DNA from: Hallerella sp963660435
GTDB taxonomy: Bacteria; Fibrobacterota; Fibrobacteria; Fibrobacterales; Fibrobacteraceae
DNA length: 30,111 nucleotides
Assembly: GCA_963660435.1 (NCBI GenBank)
Contig: CAVKYI010000024.1
Span: 1-30,111, forward strand
Direction of reading: 5' to 3'
Shown: in pieces, positions 15,507-22,991 of the stretch
How positions within the stretch are numbered: position 1 is the stretch's first letter
How the letters are laid out: every line of letters begins with the position of its first letter
Made by a program: the position numbers and the translations under genes
Notes under the pieces: model-generated
What the model was told of the DNA's origin: nothing
What the model saw: only the letters and a program-made list of their open reading frames with translations
The model's database searches: none

Positions 15507-16691
15507 CTACTTGACGCTCTTTGCGTATTCCGCGGTATCGAGAGCGATCAGCAATTCCTCGTTTGTCGGGACGACCATTGCGAGAGGTGTCGAACCTTCC
15601 GCGGTGATGATGTGACCGGAACCGATTCCGTTGTCCTCGTTCCGCTTCGGGTCGATCCTGAATCCCAGAATCGCCAGGTTTTCGAGGGTCGTTTCGCGAA
15701 CGACTCGACTGTTTTCTCCGATTCCGCCGGTGAAGACTAGCGCGTCAAGACGCGGGAGAGCCATCGTGATTCCGCCGATTTCGCGTGCGAGCCTGTAGCA
15801 AAAGACTTCAAAGGCGATCTGTGCGCCCTTGTGCCCTTCGGAAGCTTTCTGGGTGATGGTTCGCATGTCGTTGCTGAGTCCCGAAAGACCGAGAAGCCCG
15901 CTTTCCTTGTTCAGCAGCTTGTTCAGCCTGTCGATGTCATAGCCGAGTTTCTTGTTCAAGAAGAAGAGGATCGCCGGGTCGAGCGAACCGGAACGCGTAC
16001 CCATCACGAGTCCATCGAGCGGAGTGAATCCCATTGTCGTATCGACGCACCTTCCCGCATGGATTGCGGAGCAGGAACTTCCGTTGCCGAGATGCGCCGT
16101 GACGAGGTTCAGTTCTTCGGGCTTCTTGCCGAGAATGCGGGCCGCTTCCGCGCTGACATACCGGTGCGATGTCCCATGGAAACCGTAACGGCGGATGTGG
16201 TAATCCTCGTAGTAGGAATACGGAATTCCGTATAGGAACGCCTTGCGCGGCATTGTCTGGTGAAATGCCGTATCGAAGACGGCGAGCTGCGGAAGACCCG
16301 CGAAAATCTCTGTCGCCACTTCCATGCCCGTAGCGTGTGCGCCTTCGTGCTGCGGAGCGAACAGGATGATGCTTCGAATGTAGTCGATAAGTTCCTGCGT
16401 CACGGGTTCGGACTTGATAAACTTTCCTCCGTGAACGACCCGGTGACCGACCGCTTCGATTGTATCGATGAGCTTTTGTGCGGTGAGAAACTTCTGGACT
16501 TCGATGACGGCTTCCTTGTGGGTCGGACAGTCGAAGTGAAATTCCGCCTTGCCTTCCGGACCCTTGGCCTTGAAGTGACCGTTCACGCCGATGTTTTCTA
16601 CGAGGCCGTTCGAAAGGGATTCCTTGTTTTCCGTATCGATGACGGCGAACTTGACGGACGAACTTCCGCAATTTAGAACGAGAATGCGCAT
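15507..16691 (-). CDS. ackA: Acetate kinase
   Basis: A 394-residue protein that interconverts acetyl phosphate and acetate with ADP/ATP, the ATP-yielding last step of acetate fermentation. MRILVLNCGSSSVKF opens the ASKHA-fold enzyme. FHQTMP, YGFHGTSHRYVS, HLGNGSSCSAI and FTGGIGENS are the acetate and phosphate-binding signatures. ATG 16691 is used because AAGG precedes it and the family starts here; an in-frame TTG at 16697 adds two residues. It stands alone, with a terminator below it. No separate pta gene is in the window; the Pta-like part of maeB is probably regulatory, so a true pta should lie elsewhere. Confidence 0.96.
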   Translation of the reverse strand: MRILVLNCGSSSVKFAVIDTENKESLSNGLVENIGVNGHFKAKGPEGKAEFHFDCPTHKEAVIEVQKFLTAQKLIDTIEAVGHRVVHGGKFIKSEPVTQELIDYIRSIILFAPQHEGAHATGMEVATEIFAGLPQLAVFDTAFHQTMPRKAFLYGIPYSYYEDYHIRRYGFHGTSHRYVSAEAARILGKKPEELNLVTAHLGNGSSCSAIHAGRCVDTTMGFTPLDGLVMGTRSGSLDPAILFFLNKKLGYDIDRLNKLLNKESGLLGLSGLSNDMRTITQKASEGHKGAQIAFEVFCYRLAREIGGITMALPRLDALVFTGGIGENSRVVRETTLENLAILGFRIDPKRNEDNGIGSGHIITAEGSTPLAMVVPTNEELLIALDTAEYAKSVK

Positions 16692-16770
16692 AGTCAAACC
16701 TTGCTTGTTGTTATTGAAAAAAGGTAGAAAATTGGATTGGAACGTGATTGGCGAAAGGTGAAATGTGGAG

Positions 16771-16833
16771 GGTTGAGTGTTGAGAGTTGAGAGTGGAGAG
16801 TGAAGAGTGAAGTGTAGATAGTTGATAGTTTGC
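16771..16833 (+). repeat. Degenerate heptamer array, 9 units
   Basis: Nine consecutive heptamers in strict 7-bp register, consensus AGTTGAG (units include GGTTGAG, TGTTGAG, AGTTGAG, AGTGGAG and AGTGAAG twice). A second array in this gap (17067-17136) shares units AGTGGAG and xGTTGAG. Similar short tandem heptamers are known between genes in several phyla. Confidence 0.75.
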
Positions 16834-16865
16834 TAAGCGAGCAGTGAAGGTTTGCACGATAAACA

Positions 16866-16957
16866 GTCATCCTGTAGCGTAACGAAACGATAGGATCCAT
16901 TTCAAAAGAAACGCTAGAAATGGATTCTATCAGGGCCTTTGGCCCTTCCAGAATGAC
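16866..16957. repeat. Palindromic repeat pair, head to head
   Basis: Two members of a short family in opposite orientations: 16866-16902 (minus orientation) and 16917-16957 (plus). The consensus in plus orientation is ATGGATYCTA, an inner hairpin, then CAGRATGAC. The plus member has the inner stem GGGCC-TTT-GGCCC. Both share the outer GAAATGGAT sequence, so the whole pair can also fold as one large hairpin, as REP/BIME-type intergenic repeats do. Confidence 0.7.
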
Positions 16958-17004
16958 ATCGGACGGTAAAGGTTCGTTACATTGAACGGCAGTTTCGTTA
17001 CATC

Positions 17005-17064
17005 GTCATCCTGGAGGGAGCCCCGCGACCGACCTGTCTGCCGACAGGCAGGTAGGATCCATGG
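17005..17064 (-). repeat. Palindromic repeat, third member
   Basis: On the minus strand it reads CCATGGATCCTA, an inner palindrome built on CCTGTC and GACAGG, then TCCAGGATGAC: the same ends as its neighbours with a different and longer inner stem. Confidence 0.65.
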
Positions 17065-17066
17065 TC

Positions 17067-17136
17067 AGAGTTTAGAATTTAGAACTTAGATCTTAGGTGA
17101 GAGTGGAGTGTGGAGCGTTGAGAGTGAGAGAGAGCG
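17067..17136 (+). repeat. Degenerate heptamer array, 10 units
   Basis: Ten heptamers in 7-bp register: AGAGTTT, AGAATTT, AGAACTT, AGATCTT, AGGTGAG, AGTGGAG, TGTGGAG, CGTTGAG, AGTGAGA, GAGAGCG. The first four form an AGAnnTT subtype; the later ones match the array at 16771-16833. It directly follows the palindrome at 17005-17064. Confidence 0.7.
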
Positions 17137-17190
17137 GATTGCTTCGCTTTTCTAAGCTACAAGCTCTCTCAACTAAGTTCTGCACTGCGG

Positions 17191-17229
17191 AATGGATTCT
17201 ATCGGTTCCGTTGGAACGTCCAGAATGAC
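17191..17229 (+). repeat. Palindromic repeat, fourth member
   Basis: AATGGATTCTATC, inner stem GGTTCC-GTT-GGAAC, then GTCCAGAATGAC. Compared with the member at 16917-16957, both arms of the inner stem have changed together, which supports a selected or inherited hairpin structure. Apart from these repeats nothing gene-like is seen in 16692-17373. Confidence 0.7.
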
Positions 17230-17373
17230 GCTTCGCGGAAACGGTCCGCTTCGAGTTCCCGCATTTCTCGTCCCATGTCCCTTACGCTTCGATCTCATGA
17301 AAAAGCTTAACCGTTCATGGTTTTAAAATTTCCGATGAAAACTCTGCCAAAAAAAATTATTTTGTGCGCAATC

Positions 17374-18315
17374 ATGATGCGATTTGCGGAATGTTCTTCA
17401 AGATTTTCCCGAATCTTCCGCCTTGCGGTTGCGCTTGTCTATCGCGGCGTTTTTCTGGCTTTGCGAAAAACGTTTTATCGGGCAGGGAAACCGCTTCGAA
17501 GCCGTGTTGTCATCGTGGGTTCGTTTCTCGCCGGAGGCGCCGGAAAGACACCGCTAGTCCGTGAACTTGTACGCCGGATGAACGCTGAAAATTTACGCGT
17601 AGCCATCTTGTGCCATGCGGTAGCCTGGGATGAATTCCGGATGCTCCGGGCGGAATTTGGAACTTCTGTATTTAAAACGCGAAACCGTTACGGGACGGCT
17701 CGAAAAATCGATGGGAAATTCGACGTTATCGTCTGTGACGGGGGATTGGAAGATACGCGCTTCGTGAATGCGGACGCTTTTATCTTGCGCTGGGACGAAT
17801 CGGCAAAAAATTTTACGGACCTGATTCCTGCCGGAAATTGCGTAAGTTTGGAAAAGGATCATTCCGGGACAAGAGAAATTCGATGTTCTCGGATTGCGGA
17901 AAGCCAGGGCGAAAAGGAATGCCCGGCAACGGGCTGGAAAGTCTCGTTCGGCATCGCGTCGATTCAAAACGGAGAAGGAATGCCTTTGCCTAGAGGGTCG
18001 AAATGCGTACTTGTAACGGCAATCGGTGACCCGGAACGGTTTGCGAAAGACGTGGAAGCCGCCGGGATTTTTTTGACTAGGAAAATATTCTTGCCGGATC
18101 ATTCGAAACGCTTCGCGCGAATCTTGCAGTCGAAACTAAAAAGCGAAATTCCAATCGTGATGACGGAAAAAGACTTTGTGCGCCTTTCCGAAAAGGCAAG
18201 AAAAAATCCGCTCCTTTACTTGGCGAAGGAACGGGTGTCTTTGGAGAAATCCGTTCTCGGTTACTTGAACGCGCTTGCCGGAGGCGCTTTCAGGAATCCG
18301 CCTTCGATGTTGTAA
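17374..18315 (+). CDS. lpxK: Tetraacyldisaccharide 4'-kinase (LpxK), divergent
   Basis: About 313 residues from ATG 17374; in-frame ATGs at 17335 and 17317 would add 13 or 19. No start has a good Shine-Dalgarno; 17374 places the P-loop where the family has it. LpxK phosphorylates the 4' position of the lipid A precursor at the inner membrane. Visible marks: an N-terminal amphipathic/hydrophobic helix, GSFLAGGAGKTP (P-loop, residues 49-60), WDEF (85-88, the catalytic Asp region), VCDGGLEDTRF (family DDGLQ), AIGDPERF and the catalytic FLPDHSKRF, then TEKDFVRLS. The SRGYGG motif is replaced by CHAVAW and the middle part is shortened, so it is a divergent member. Its last 55 bp overlap the opposite-strand rhodanese gene. 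Confidence 0.82.
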   Translation: MMRFAECSSRFSRIFRLAVALVYRGVFLALRKTFYRAGKPLRSRVVIVGSFLAGGAGKTPLVRELVRRMNAENLRVAILCHAVAWDEFRMLRAEFGTSVFKTRNRYGTARKIDGKFDVIVCDGGLEDTRFVNADAFILRWDESAKNFTDLIPAGNCVSLEKDHSGTREIRCSRIAESQGEKECPATGWKVSFGIASIQNGEGMPLPRGSKCVLVTAIGDPERFAKDVEAAGIFLTRKIFLPDHSKRFARILQSKLKSEIPIVMTEKDFVRLSEKARKNPLLYLAKERVSLEKSVLGYLNALAGGAFRNPPSML

Positions 18316-18626
18316 ACGGCAAAGCCTTTCGAAACTAGAAACTCCGAAGCCTTTTGACTGCGAACACCGCTGCGGCAGAATACGAGAACGCTCTTGCCCT
18401 TGGGCAGTTCCGCAAAGCGTTCCTGGATCTGCTGCAAGGGAATGTTCCTTGCTCCGGGAACGGTTCCCTGCGAGAATTCTTCGGGCGTGCGAACGTCCAG
18501 GTAGAGCCCTCCCTGCCTGTGCATTTCAATTGCGGTGTCCCAGGAAATGGTTGTGTACGATGGCGACTGGGCGAAGCCCGCCCCACCGAAAAATGTCGCG
18601 AAGAGAAAAAGCAGGATGCGTTTCAT
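18261..18626 (-). CDS. Exported single-domain rhodanese-like protein
   Basis: A 121-residue protein. ATG 18626 follows GGAGA and opens a signal peptide (residues 1-19, ending GGAGFA), so it should act in the periplasm. The rhodanese fold has LYLDVRTPEEFSQGTVPGAR (20 residues, 41-60), and the active-site loop CRSGVRS with C84. NIEGGFLKA ends the domain. Such proteins move sulfane sulfur or act in thiol redox; the partner is unknown. A longer reading from upstream starts would lose the signal peptide and is rejected. The 3' end overlaps lpxK tail to tail by 55 bp. Confidence 0.88.
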   Translation of the reverse strand: MKRILLFLFATFFGGAGFAQSPSYTTISWDTAIEMHRQGGLYLDVRTPEEFSQGTVPGARNIPLQQIQERFAELPKGKSVLVFCRSGVRSQKASEFLVSKGFAVYNIEGGFLKAPPASAFK

Positions 18627-18720
18627 GGTTTCTCCGAAATGTTTGGACCTGTCTTGAATTTTAACAAAGATGGTGTCGATTGTTTTGAATTTTCCCATGA
18701 AATAGGCTAAATTGGGCTTG

Positions 18721-19464
18721 ATGACCGAAAAGCATTTTGGCGTGGCACGAATCTTGAACAAGCGCGGATTCTGTTCCCGAAAGGAAGCGGAAGCGCTTGT
18801 CCGCAGTGGACGCGTGACGCTCGAAGGAAAGACCGTGTTCAATCCCGAGGCTCCGGCCCAAACGGCTTCGACTATCGCTGTCGATGGACATCCCGTCTTG
18901 TCGCGCGAACCGCTCTACCTTGCAATGAACAAGCCTCGGGGTGTCGTCACGACGGCGTCCGACGAAAAAGGTCGTCAAACGGTCATGGACTTGCTGCGGG
19001 AGAAAGTTTCTCGGCACGTCTTTCCGGTCGGTCGTCTCGACAAGGCGAGCGAGGGACTTTTGCTCTTTACGAACGACACCGCTTTTTCCGACCGGATTCT
19101 TTCTCCCGAATCGCACATGGAAAAGGAATACCACGTTCAGATTTCTCGGCTTCCGTCTAGCGAGGAGCTTCTGGAAATGCGTCAAGGCGTTTTGGTCCCT
19201 CCGAGAGTCTTTGGAAATCCACCCGAAAAAATGCGCATGGCGAGCGTTCGAATCTTGCGGCAGGGAAAGAAAAACTGCTGGATTGCGGTTGTTCTTCGCG
19301 AAGGAAAGAACCGCGAAATTCGCCGCATCCTGGAATGTCTCGGCATCGAAACGCTCCGACTTGTCCGCATCCGCATCGGTCCGTGGAAGCTTGAAGATTT
19401 AAGGCCCGGAGAAATCCGGCAGATATTTCCGCAAATTTCGGATAACGGAAAAGGACGCGGCTAG
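18721..19464 (+). CDS. rRNA pseudouridine synthase, RsuA/RluB/RluE/RluF family
   Basis: A 247-residue protein. An N-terminal S4 RNA-binding domain (about 7-50: ARILNKRGFCSRKEAEALV, then SGRVTLEGK) is followed by the catalytic domain with D107 in GRLDKASEGLLLFTND, the RsuA-family signature. AMNKPRGVVTT and KNREIRRILECLGIETLRL also fit. It makes pseudouridine in 16S or 23S rRNA; KPRGVV and the overall pattern look most like RluB, but the site cannot be decided by eye. ATG 18721 is preferred over TTG 18712. It diverges from the rhodanese gene and converges with folD; its stop codon lies in the loop of the terminator. Confidence 0.92.
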   Translation: MTEKHFGVARILNKRGFCSRKEAEALVRSGRVTLEGKTVFNPEAPAQTASTIAVDGHPVLSREPLYLAMNKPRGVVTTASDEKGRQTVMDLLREKVSRHVFPVGRLDKASEGLLLFTNDTAFSDRILSPESHMEKEYHVQISRLPSSEELLEMRQGVLVPPRVFGNPPEKMRMASVRILRQGKKNCWIAVVLREGKNREIRRILECLGIETLRLVRIRIGPWKLEDLRPGEIRQIFPQISDNGKGRG

Positions 19465-19471
19465 CGTCCTT
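19451..19471. terminator. Bidirectional terminator between the RsuA-family gene and folD
   Basis: A perfect 8-bp stem (AAGGACGC, loop GGCTA, complement). On the minus strand CCTTTTCC follows. The loop holds most of the stop codon of the plus-strand gene. Confidence 0.6.
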
Positions 19472-19492
19472 CCCACGTTCTTTTGTCGAAAA

Positions 19493-20338
19493 CTATTTTC
19501 CCAAAAAGCTTTCGCCGCTTTCGACGCTGTTGTAGATGAGCGTGTTGATAGTCATCGGACCGACACCTCCAGGTACCGGCGTGTAGGCGCTGGCGATTTC
19601 GTCTAGGCCTGCCTTTTCGATGTCTCCGACTCCGCCCGGATGATAACCTGCATCGATGACGACGGCGCCCTTCTTTATCCAGGCCGTCTTGATGAATTCC
19701 GGCTTTCCGACGGCTCCGACCAGGATGTCCGCTTCGCCGACAAACTTTTCGAGATTCTTCGTCTTGCTGTGGCAGATTGTCACGGTGCAGTTTGCGCCAA
19801 GGAGCATCATCGCCATCGGCTTTCCGAGAATCGCGCTGCGACCGACGACCACGGCATGCTTTCCTTCGAGAGGAATTTCGTATGCCTTCAGAATGCGCAT
19901 GATTCCGGCGGGGGTGGCGCTTCCATACGCCTTTTCTCCCATCGCCATCAGACCGAATCCGAGACACGTGACTCCATCAACGTCCTTTCTGCGTTCGATC
20001 GCTTCGAAAGCGGCCCGCTCGTCGATATGGCGCGGAACGGGGTGCTGGAGCAGAATGCCGTGGATGTTCGGATTCTCGTTCAACTCCTGGATCTTGGCTA
20101 GCAGCTCCTCTGTCGTCGTCTGCTTTGGCATGTGAACCGGCAGACTTTCCATGCCGACGCGCGCGCAGGCGTTTCCTTTCATTTTCACGTAGGTAGCGCT
20201 CGCTGGATCGTCGCCGACAAGGATGGTGGCGAGAATTGGCGTCTTTCCGGTGCGCGCCTTGAGCGCATCGACGCGAGCTTTCAGTTGAATTTCGCAATCC
20301 TTGGCAAGCTTCTTGCCGTCGAGAATAAGTGCAGACAT
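19493..20338 (-). CDS. folD: Methylenetetrahydrofolate dehydrogenase/cyclohydrolase
   Basis: A 281-residue bifunctional enzyme that takes 5,10-methylene-THF to 10-formyl-THF with NADP+. The catalytic pair Y50 and K54 is seen in SATYVKMKGNAC. GILLQHPVPRHID replaces the more usual VQLPLP, a known variant. GRSAILGKPMAMMLL is the nucleotide-binding loop and PVPGGVGPMTI the C-terminal signature. ATG 20338 follows GGAGAA. A small membrane-protein gene ends 17 bp upstream on the same strand and is probably co-transcribed. Confidence 0.96.
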   Translation of the reverse strand: MSALILDGKKLAKDCEIQLKARVDALKARTGKTPILATILVGDDPASATYVKMKGNACARVGMESLPVHMPKQTTTEELLAKIQELNENPNIHGILLQHPVPRHIDERAAFEAIERRKDVDGVTCLGFGLMAMGEKAYGSATPAGIMRILKAYEIPLEGKHAVVVGRSAILGKPMAMMLLGANCTVTICHSKTKNLEKFVGEADILVGAVGKPEFIKTAWIKKGAVVIDAGYHPGGVGDIEKAGLDEIASAYTPVPGGVGPMTINTLIYNSVESGESFLGK

Positions 20339-20355
20339 AGGTTCTCCGTTTTTCC

Positions 20356-20595
20356 TCAAAAATAACAAGGACTTACCAGGTCGGAAATGCCGATGGCGAT
20401 GAAAATCCACGGATAGGAAAGAGGGCCCGGAAGCCAGCCTGTCCTGCGCCTTGGTTGCTTCGGTTCGACCGGTTTCATCATTTCGTCTAGAAGCAGCGCT
20501 CGATTTCTTTTCTGAAACTTTTCAAATTCAATCGGAGTCCGAACGGGGCTTGATGCCCGCTTCGAGAATGAAAACAGTCTGTCGTTCGATTTCAT
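20356..20595 (-). CDS. Small protein with C-terminal hydrophobic segment
   Basis: A 79-residue protein of unknown function. Support for it being real: AGGGG lies six bases before ATG 20595, and the gene ends 17 bp before folD in the same direction. The first 55 residues are basic and polar (FSFSKRASS, KQPRRRTG); the end (WLPGPLSYPWIFIAIGISDL) is hydrophobic and may anchor it in the membrane with the N-terminus inside. A hairpin built on GGACGCAAGTGCGTTC (minus strand, about 20609-20626) lies in its leader. I recognise no family. Confidence 0.5.
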   Translation of the reverse strand: MKSNDRLFSFSKRASSPVRTPIEFEKFQKRNRALLLDEMMKPVEPKQPRRRTGWLPGPLSYPWIFIAIGISDLVSPCYF

Positions 20596-20747
20596 ATACA
20601 ACCCCTAAATGAGACAGAACGCACTTGCGTCCTTCTTTTTTACACACAATCCATCCGTAGCGTAAATTTTAGGATTTTTTTTGAAAAAGTAAAGGGATTG
20701 GCCGCTTTTTTCGTAGATGACCGGGCAAAACTTGCTTGCCGTCACAT

Positions 20748-21434
20748 CTATAGCTTTTGATCCAGGCCAAACCGGAAATTCAGCGTCACCGAAAGAACGC
20801 CTGCCTGGATCCATTTTTCCGCGGTCCTGTCAAGAGGCTTGTATTCGTTGATGCCTAGCGGCAGCTGTAAAAGATGTCCATAGGAAAACGCCAGGAGAAA
20901 ATTTTCGGTTATCGTGTATGTGAGGGAAAGCGAAAGCATGCACCCGACGCCTACCAGGTTCTCGGTCTGTTCGTTGTCGTCGGAATCGACATGCAGGAAG
21001 CTGACCGTGGGCGAAAACTTCCCTTCGAGGACCATGTAACGCTTCGAGATGAATTCGGGACCGACGCTGAGGAGCGACCAGATGGCTCCGTAGAGCGCAT
21101 CGTTCGAACCCAGGGAGGCGGGACTCGCGATGACATATTGCGGAACAAGAATCATCCAGAGAGGGGCGAGGCGGACTTCGCGCATCGTGTTGAGGTAGCG
21201 TCTATACTTGAGCGGAATCTTTTCCTTGTTGTCCTGGAGCGTCTGGGGAGTGATGACTCCGTACAGGGCGAGATTGAATCCCGTGTGAAATTCCCGGTCG
21301 GCAACTCCCGGAATCCAGAAAACGGTCGGTCCGATGCCCACGTTGAAGGGAACTTCCACATGCGAAACGGGCCGCGCCGCATACAGGGAAGCGCTAAATG
21401 CGGTCAAAAAAAAGAACAAAATCCACTTTCTCAT
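20748..21434 (-). CDS. Probable outer-membrane beta-barrel protein
   Basis: A 228-residue protein with a clear signal peptide (residues 1-19, ending SASLYA). The mature part alternates hydrophobic and polar residues in strand-like runs (VEVPFNVGIGPTVFWIPG, FNLALYGVI, MLSLSLTYTI, FLLAFSYGHLL) and ends in VLSVTLNFRFGLDQKL, much like the last strand of a barrel. No family is recognised. AGGAA lies seven bases before ATG 21434. It diverges from the FKBP lipoprotein gene. The 145 bp downstream (20602-20747) show no clear terminator. Confidence 0.7.
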   Translation of the reverse strand: MRKWILFFFLTAFSASLYAARPVSHVEVPFNVGIGPTVFWIPGVADREFHTGFNLALYGVITPQTLQDNKEKIPLKYRRYLNTMREVRLAPLWMILVPQYVIASPASLGSNDALYGAIWSLLSVGPEFISKRYMVLEGKFSPTVSFLHVDSDDNEQTENLVGVGCMLSLSLTYTITENFLLAFSYGHLLQLPLGINEYKPLDRTAEKWIQAGVLSVTLNFRFGLDQKL

Positions 21435-21471
21435 TTTAAAGTTCCTAAATTAGATTTTAAATCACGGGTAC

Positions 21472-21518
21472 TTCTAAAAGTCTTTTTCTGGTTTCAAGTC
21501 CAAAAGCGACTTTTAGAA
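21472..21518. promoter_or_regulatory. 11-bp inverted repeat between divergent envelope genes
   Basis: TTCTAAAAGTC (21472-21482) and its exact complement (21508-21518) are separated by 25 bases. They lie 28-74 bp before the FKBP gene and 38-84 bp before the outer-membrane protein gene. It could be an operator for both or a leader hairpin; there is no T-run, so not a terminator. Confidence 0.45.
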
Positions 21519-21545
21519 AAGGCCTTTTACATCGAGGATTAAAAT

Positions 21546-22925
21546 ATGAAATTATGGACAAACAGTATTTTTGCCGTCGCGGTTTTAGGGTCGCTCGTCG
21601 CCTGTTCTAGCGCTCCGAAGCCGGACACCGCTCCCGCGAACGCTCCTCTCCAGGATACGGCGGCTGTCGCTCAACCGAAAAAAGACACGCTGGTTACGTC
21701 GAAGGATCGCTACAGCTATGCGCTTGGCATGGATATGGGACGCGCTATCAAGAATGTCGATGCGGATATCGACAAGGAGCTGTTCCTGAAGTCGCTTCGC
21801 GACCAGATTGAAGGAAATCCGCTTCTCCTTTCCGATTCCCAGGCGGAAAAGGCTCTTCAGGAGCTCGTTCTCCAGATGCAGGTGGAGCGTGAAAAAAAGG
21901 CCCAGGCCCAGGCCCAGGCGGCCTTGGATTCCCAGAAGGTTTTCCTGGAAAGGAACAAGGCCGTGGAAGGCGTGATTGCGACTCCGAGCGGGCTTCAGTA
22001 CAAGTATATCGTCAAGTCGGCGGATTCGACGGCGAAGTCGCCAAAGCTTACGGACAAGGTCCGCGTCCATTATGCGGGAACCCTTCTGGACGGAACGGAG
22101 TTCGACAGCTCCATCAAGCGCGGCGAACCGCTTGAATTCCCGGTAAACGCGGTCATTCAGGGCTGGCAGGAACTGCTGACTCTGATGAAAGTCGGCGAAA
22201 AGGTCGAAGCGTGGATCCCGAGCAATCTGGGCTACGGTGCGGATGGCGCGGCTCCCGTGATTCCGGGAAATGCGCTCCTGGTGTTCCAGGTGGAACTTCT
22301 TGGTATCGTATCGGATGCTCCGGTTTCCGTGGATACCGCGGTAGCGGCTCCGGCGACGGAAGCGAAGGCTGACAGCGTTCCTGCCGTGGATCCCAAGAAG
22401 GCGAAGGCAGACAGCATTGCCGCCGCGAAGGCCGCAAAGAAAGCGGAGCAGGACAGTATCAAGGCAGCGAAGAAGGCCGCGCAGAAAGCGAAACAGGATA
22501 GTCTTGCCGCGGCGAAGAAGGCGAAGGCAGACAGCGTCGCCGCCGCGAAGGCCGCAAAGAAAGCGGAACAGGACAGCATCCAGGCAGCGAAGAAGGCCGC
22601 GCAGAAAGCGAAGCAGGACAGTCTTGCCGCGGCGAAGAAGGCGAAGGCAGACAGCGTCGCCGCCGCGAAGGCCGCAAAGAAAGCGGAACAGGACAGCATC
22701 CAGGCAGCGAAGAAGGCCGCGCAGAAAGCGAAGCAGGACAGTCTTGCCGCGGCGAAGAAGGCGAAGGCAGACAGCGTCGCCGCCGCGAAGGCCGCAAAGA
22801 AGGCGGAACAGGACAGCGTCCAGGCTGCGAAGAAGGCCACGCAAAAAGCTGAGCAGGACAGCCTTGCCGCAGCGAAGAAAACGGATCAGGCTGCGAAGCA
22901 GGATAGCGCAAAGTCCGCTAAATAG
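21546..22925 (+). CDS. FKBP-type peptidyl-prolyl isomerase lipoprotein with repeat tail
   Basis: A 459-residue protein. The signal peptide ends in a lipobox (GSLVAC, lipidated C20), so it is membrane-anchored outside the cytoplasm. Residues about 45-130 match the helical dimerisation domain of FkpA/Mip proteins (YALGMDMGRAIKN); 140-254 are the FKBP domain with VRVHYAGTLLDGTEFDSS, VIQGWQE and IPSNLGYGADG. It should speed prolyl isomerisation during folding of exported proteins. After residue 285 comes a tail of four 40-residue repeats rich in Lys, Ala, Asp, Ser and Gln (KAKADSVAAAKAAKKAEQDS and so on), strongly helical and without hydrophobic faces, like the TolA stalk. It may span the periplasm or bind cell wall. 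GAGGA precedes ATG 21546. Confidence 0.9.
   Translation: MKLWTNSIFAVAVLGSLVACSSAPKPDTAPANAPLQDTAAVAQPKKDTLVTSKDRYSYALGMDMGRAIKNVDADIDKELFLKSLRDQIEGNPLLLSDSQAEKALQELVLQMQVEREKKAQAQAQAALDSQKVFLERNKAVEGVIATPSGLQYKYIVKSADSTAKSPKLTDKVRVHYAGTLLDGTEFDSSIKRGEPLEFPVNAVIQGWQELLTLMKVGEKVEAWIPSNLGYGADGAAPVIPGNALLVFQVELLGIVSDAPVSVDTAVAAPATEAKADSVPAVDPKKAKADSIAAAKAAKKAEQDSIKAAKKAAQKAKQDSLAAAKKAKADSVAAAKAAKKAEQDSIQAAKKAAQKAKQDSLAAAKKAKADSVAAAKAAKKAEQDSIQAAKKAAQKAKQDSLAAAKKAKADSVAAAKAAKKAEQDSVQAAKKATQKAEQDSLAAAKKTDQAAKQDSAKSAK
22401..22880 (+). repeat. Four in-frame 120-bp tandem repeats in the FKBP gene
   Basis: The unit is exactly 120 bp (40 codons). 22501-22620 and 22621-22740 are identical base for base, and identity carries on into the next 60 bp. 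The outer copies differ by scattered changes. Copy-number change would keep the frame. Confidence 0.95.
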
Positions 22926-22947
22926 GCGATTTCGAGAAATCCGAAAA

Positions 22948-22974
22948 AAGGGCTGGTCGATGACCCGCCCTTTT
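22948..22974. terminator. Bidirectional terminator between the FKBP gene and pdxJ
   Basis: AAGGGC pairs with GCCCTT and GGTC with GACC around one mismatch. TTTT follows on the plus strand and a six-T run on the minus strand, so it serves both converging genes. Confidence 0.8.
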
Positions 22975-22991
22975 GCATTGAATCAAATATT

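Noticed and set aside
21585..22844. 419-codon minus-strand frame and repeats in the FKBP gene as a CRISPR array or gene
   Set aside because: The 120-bp units abut without spacers and code for the lipoprotein tail; the minus frame is a mirror of the Lys/Ala codons.
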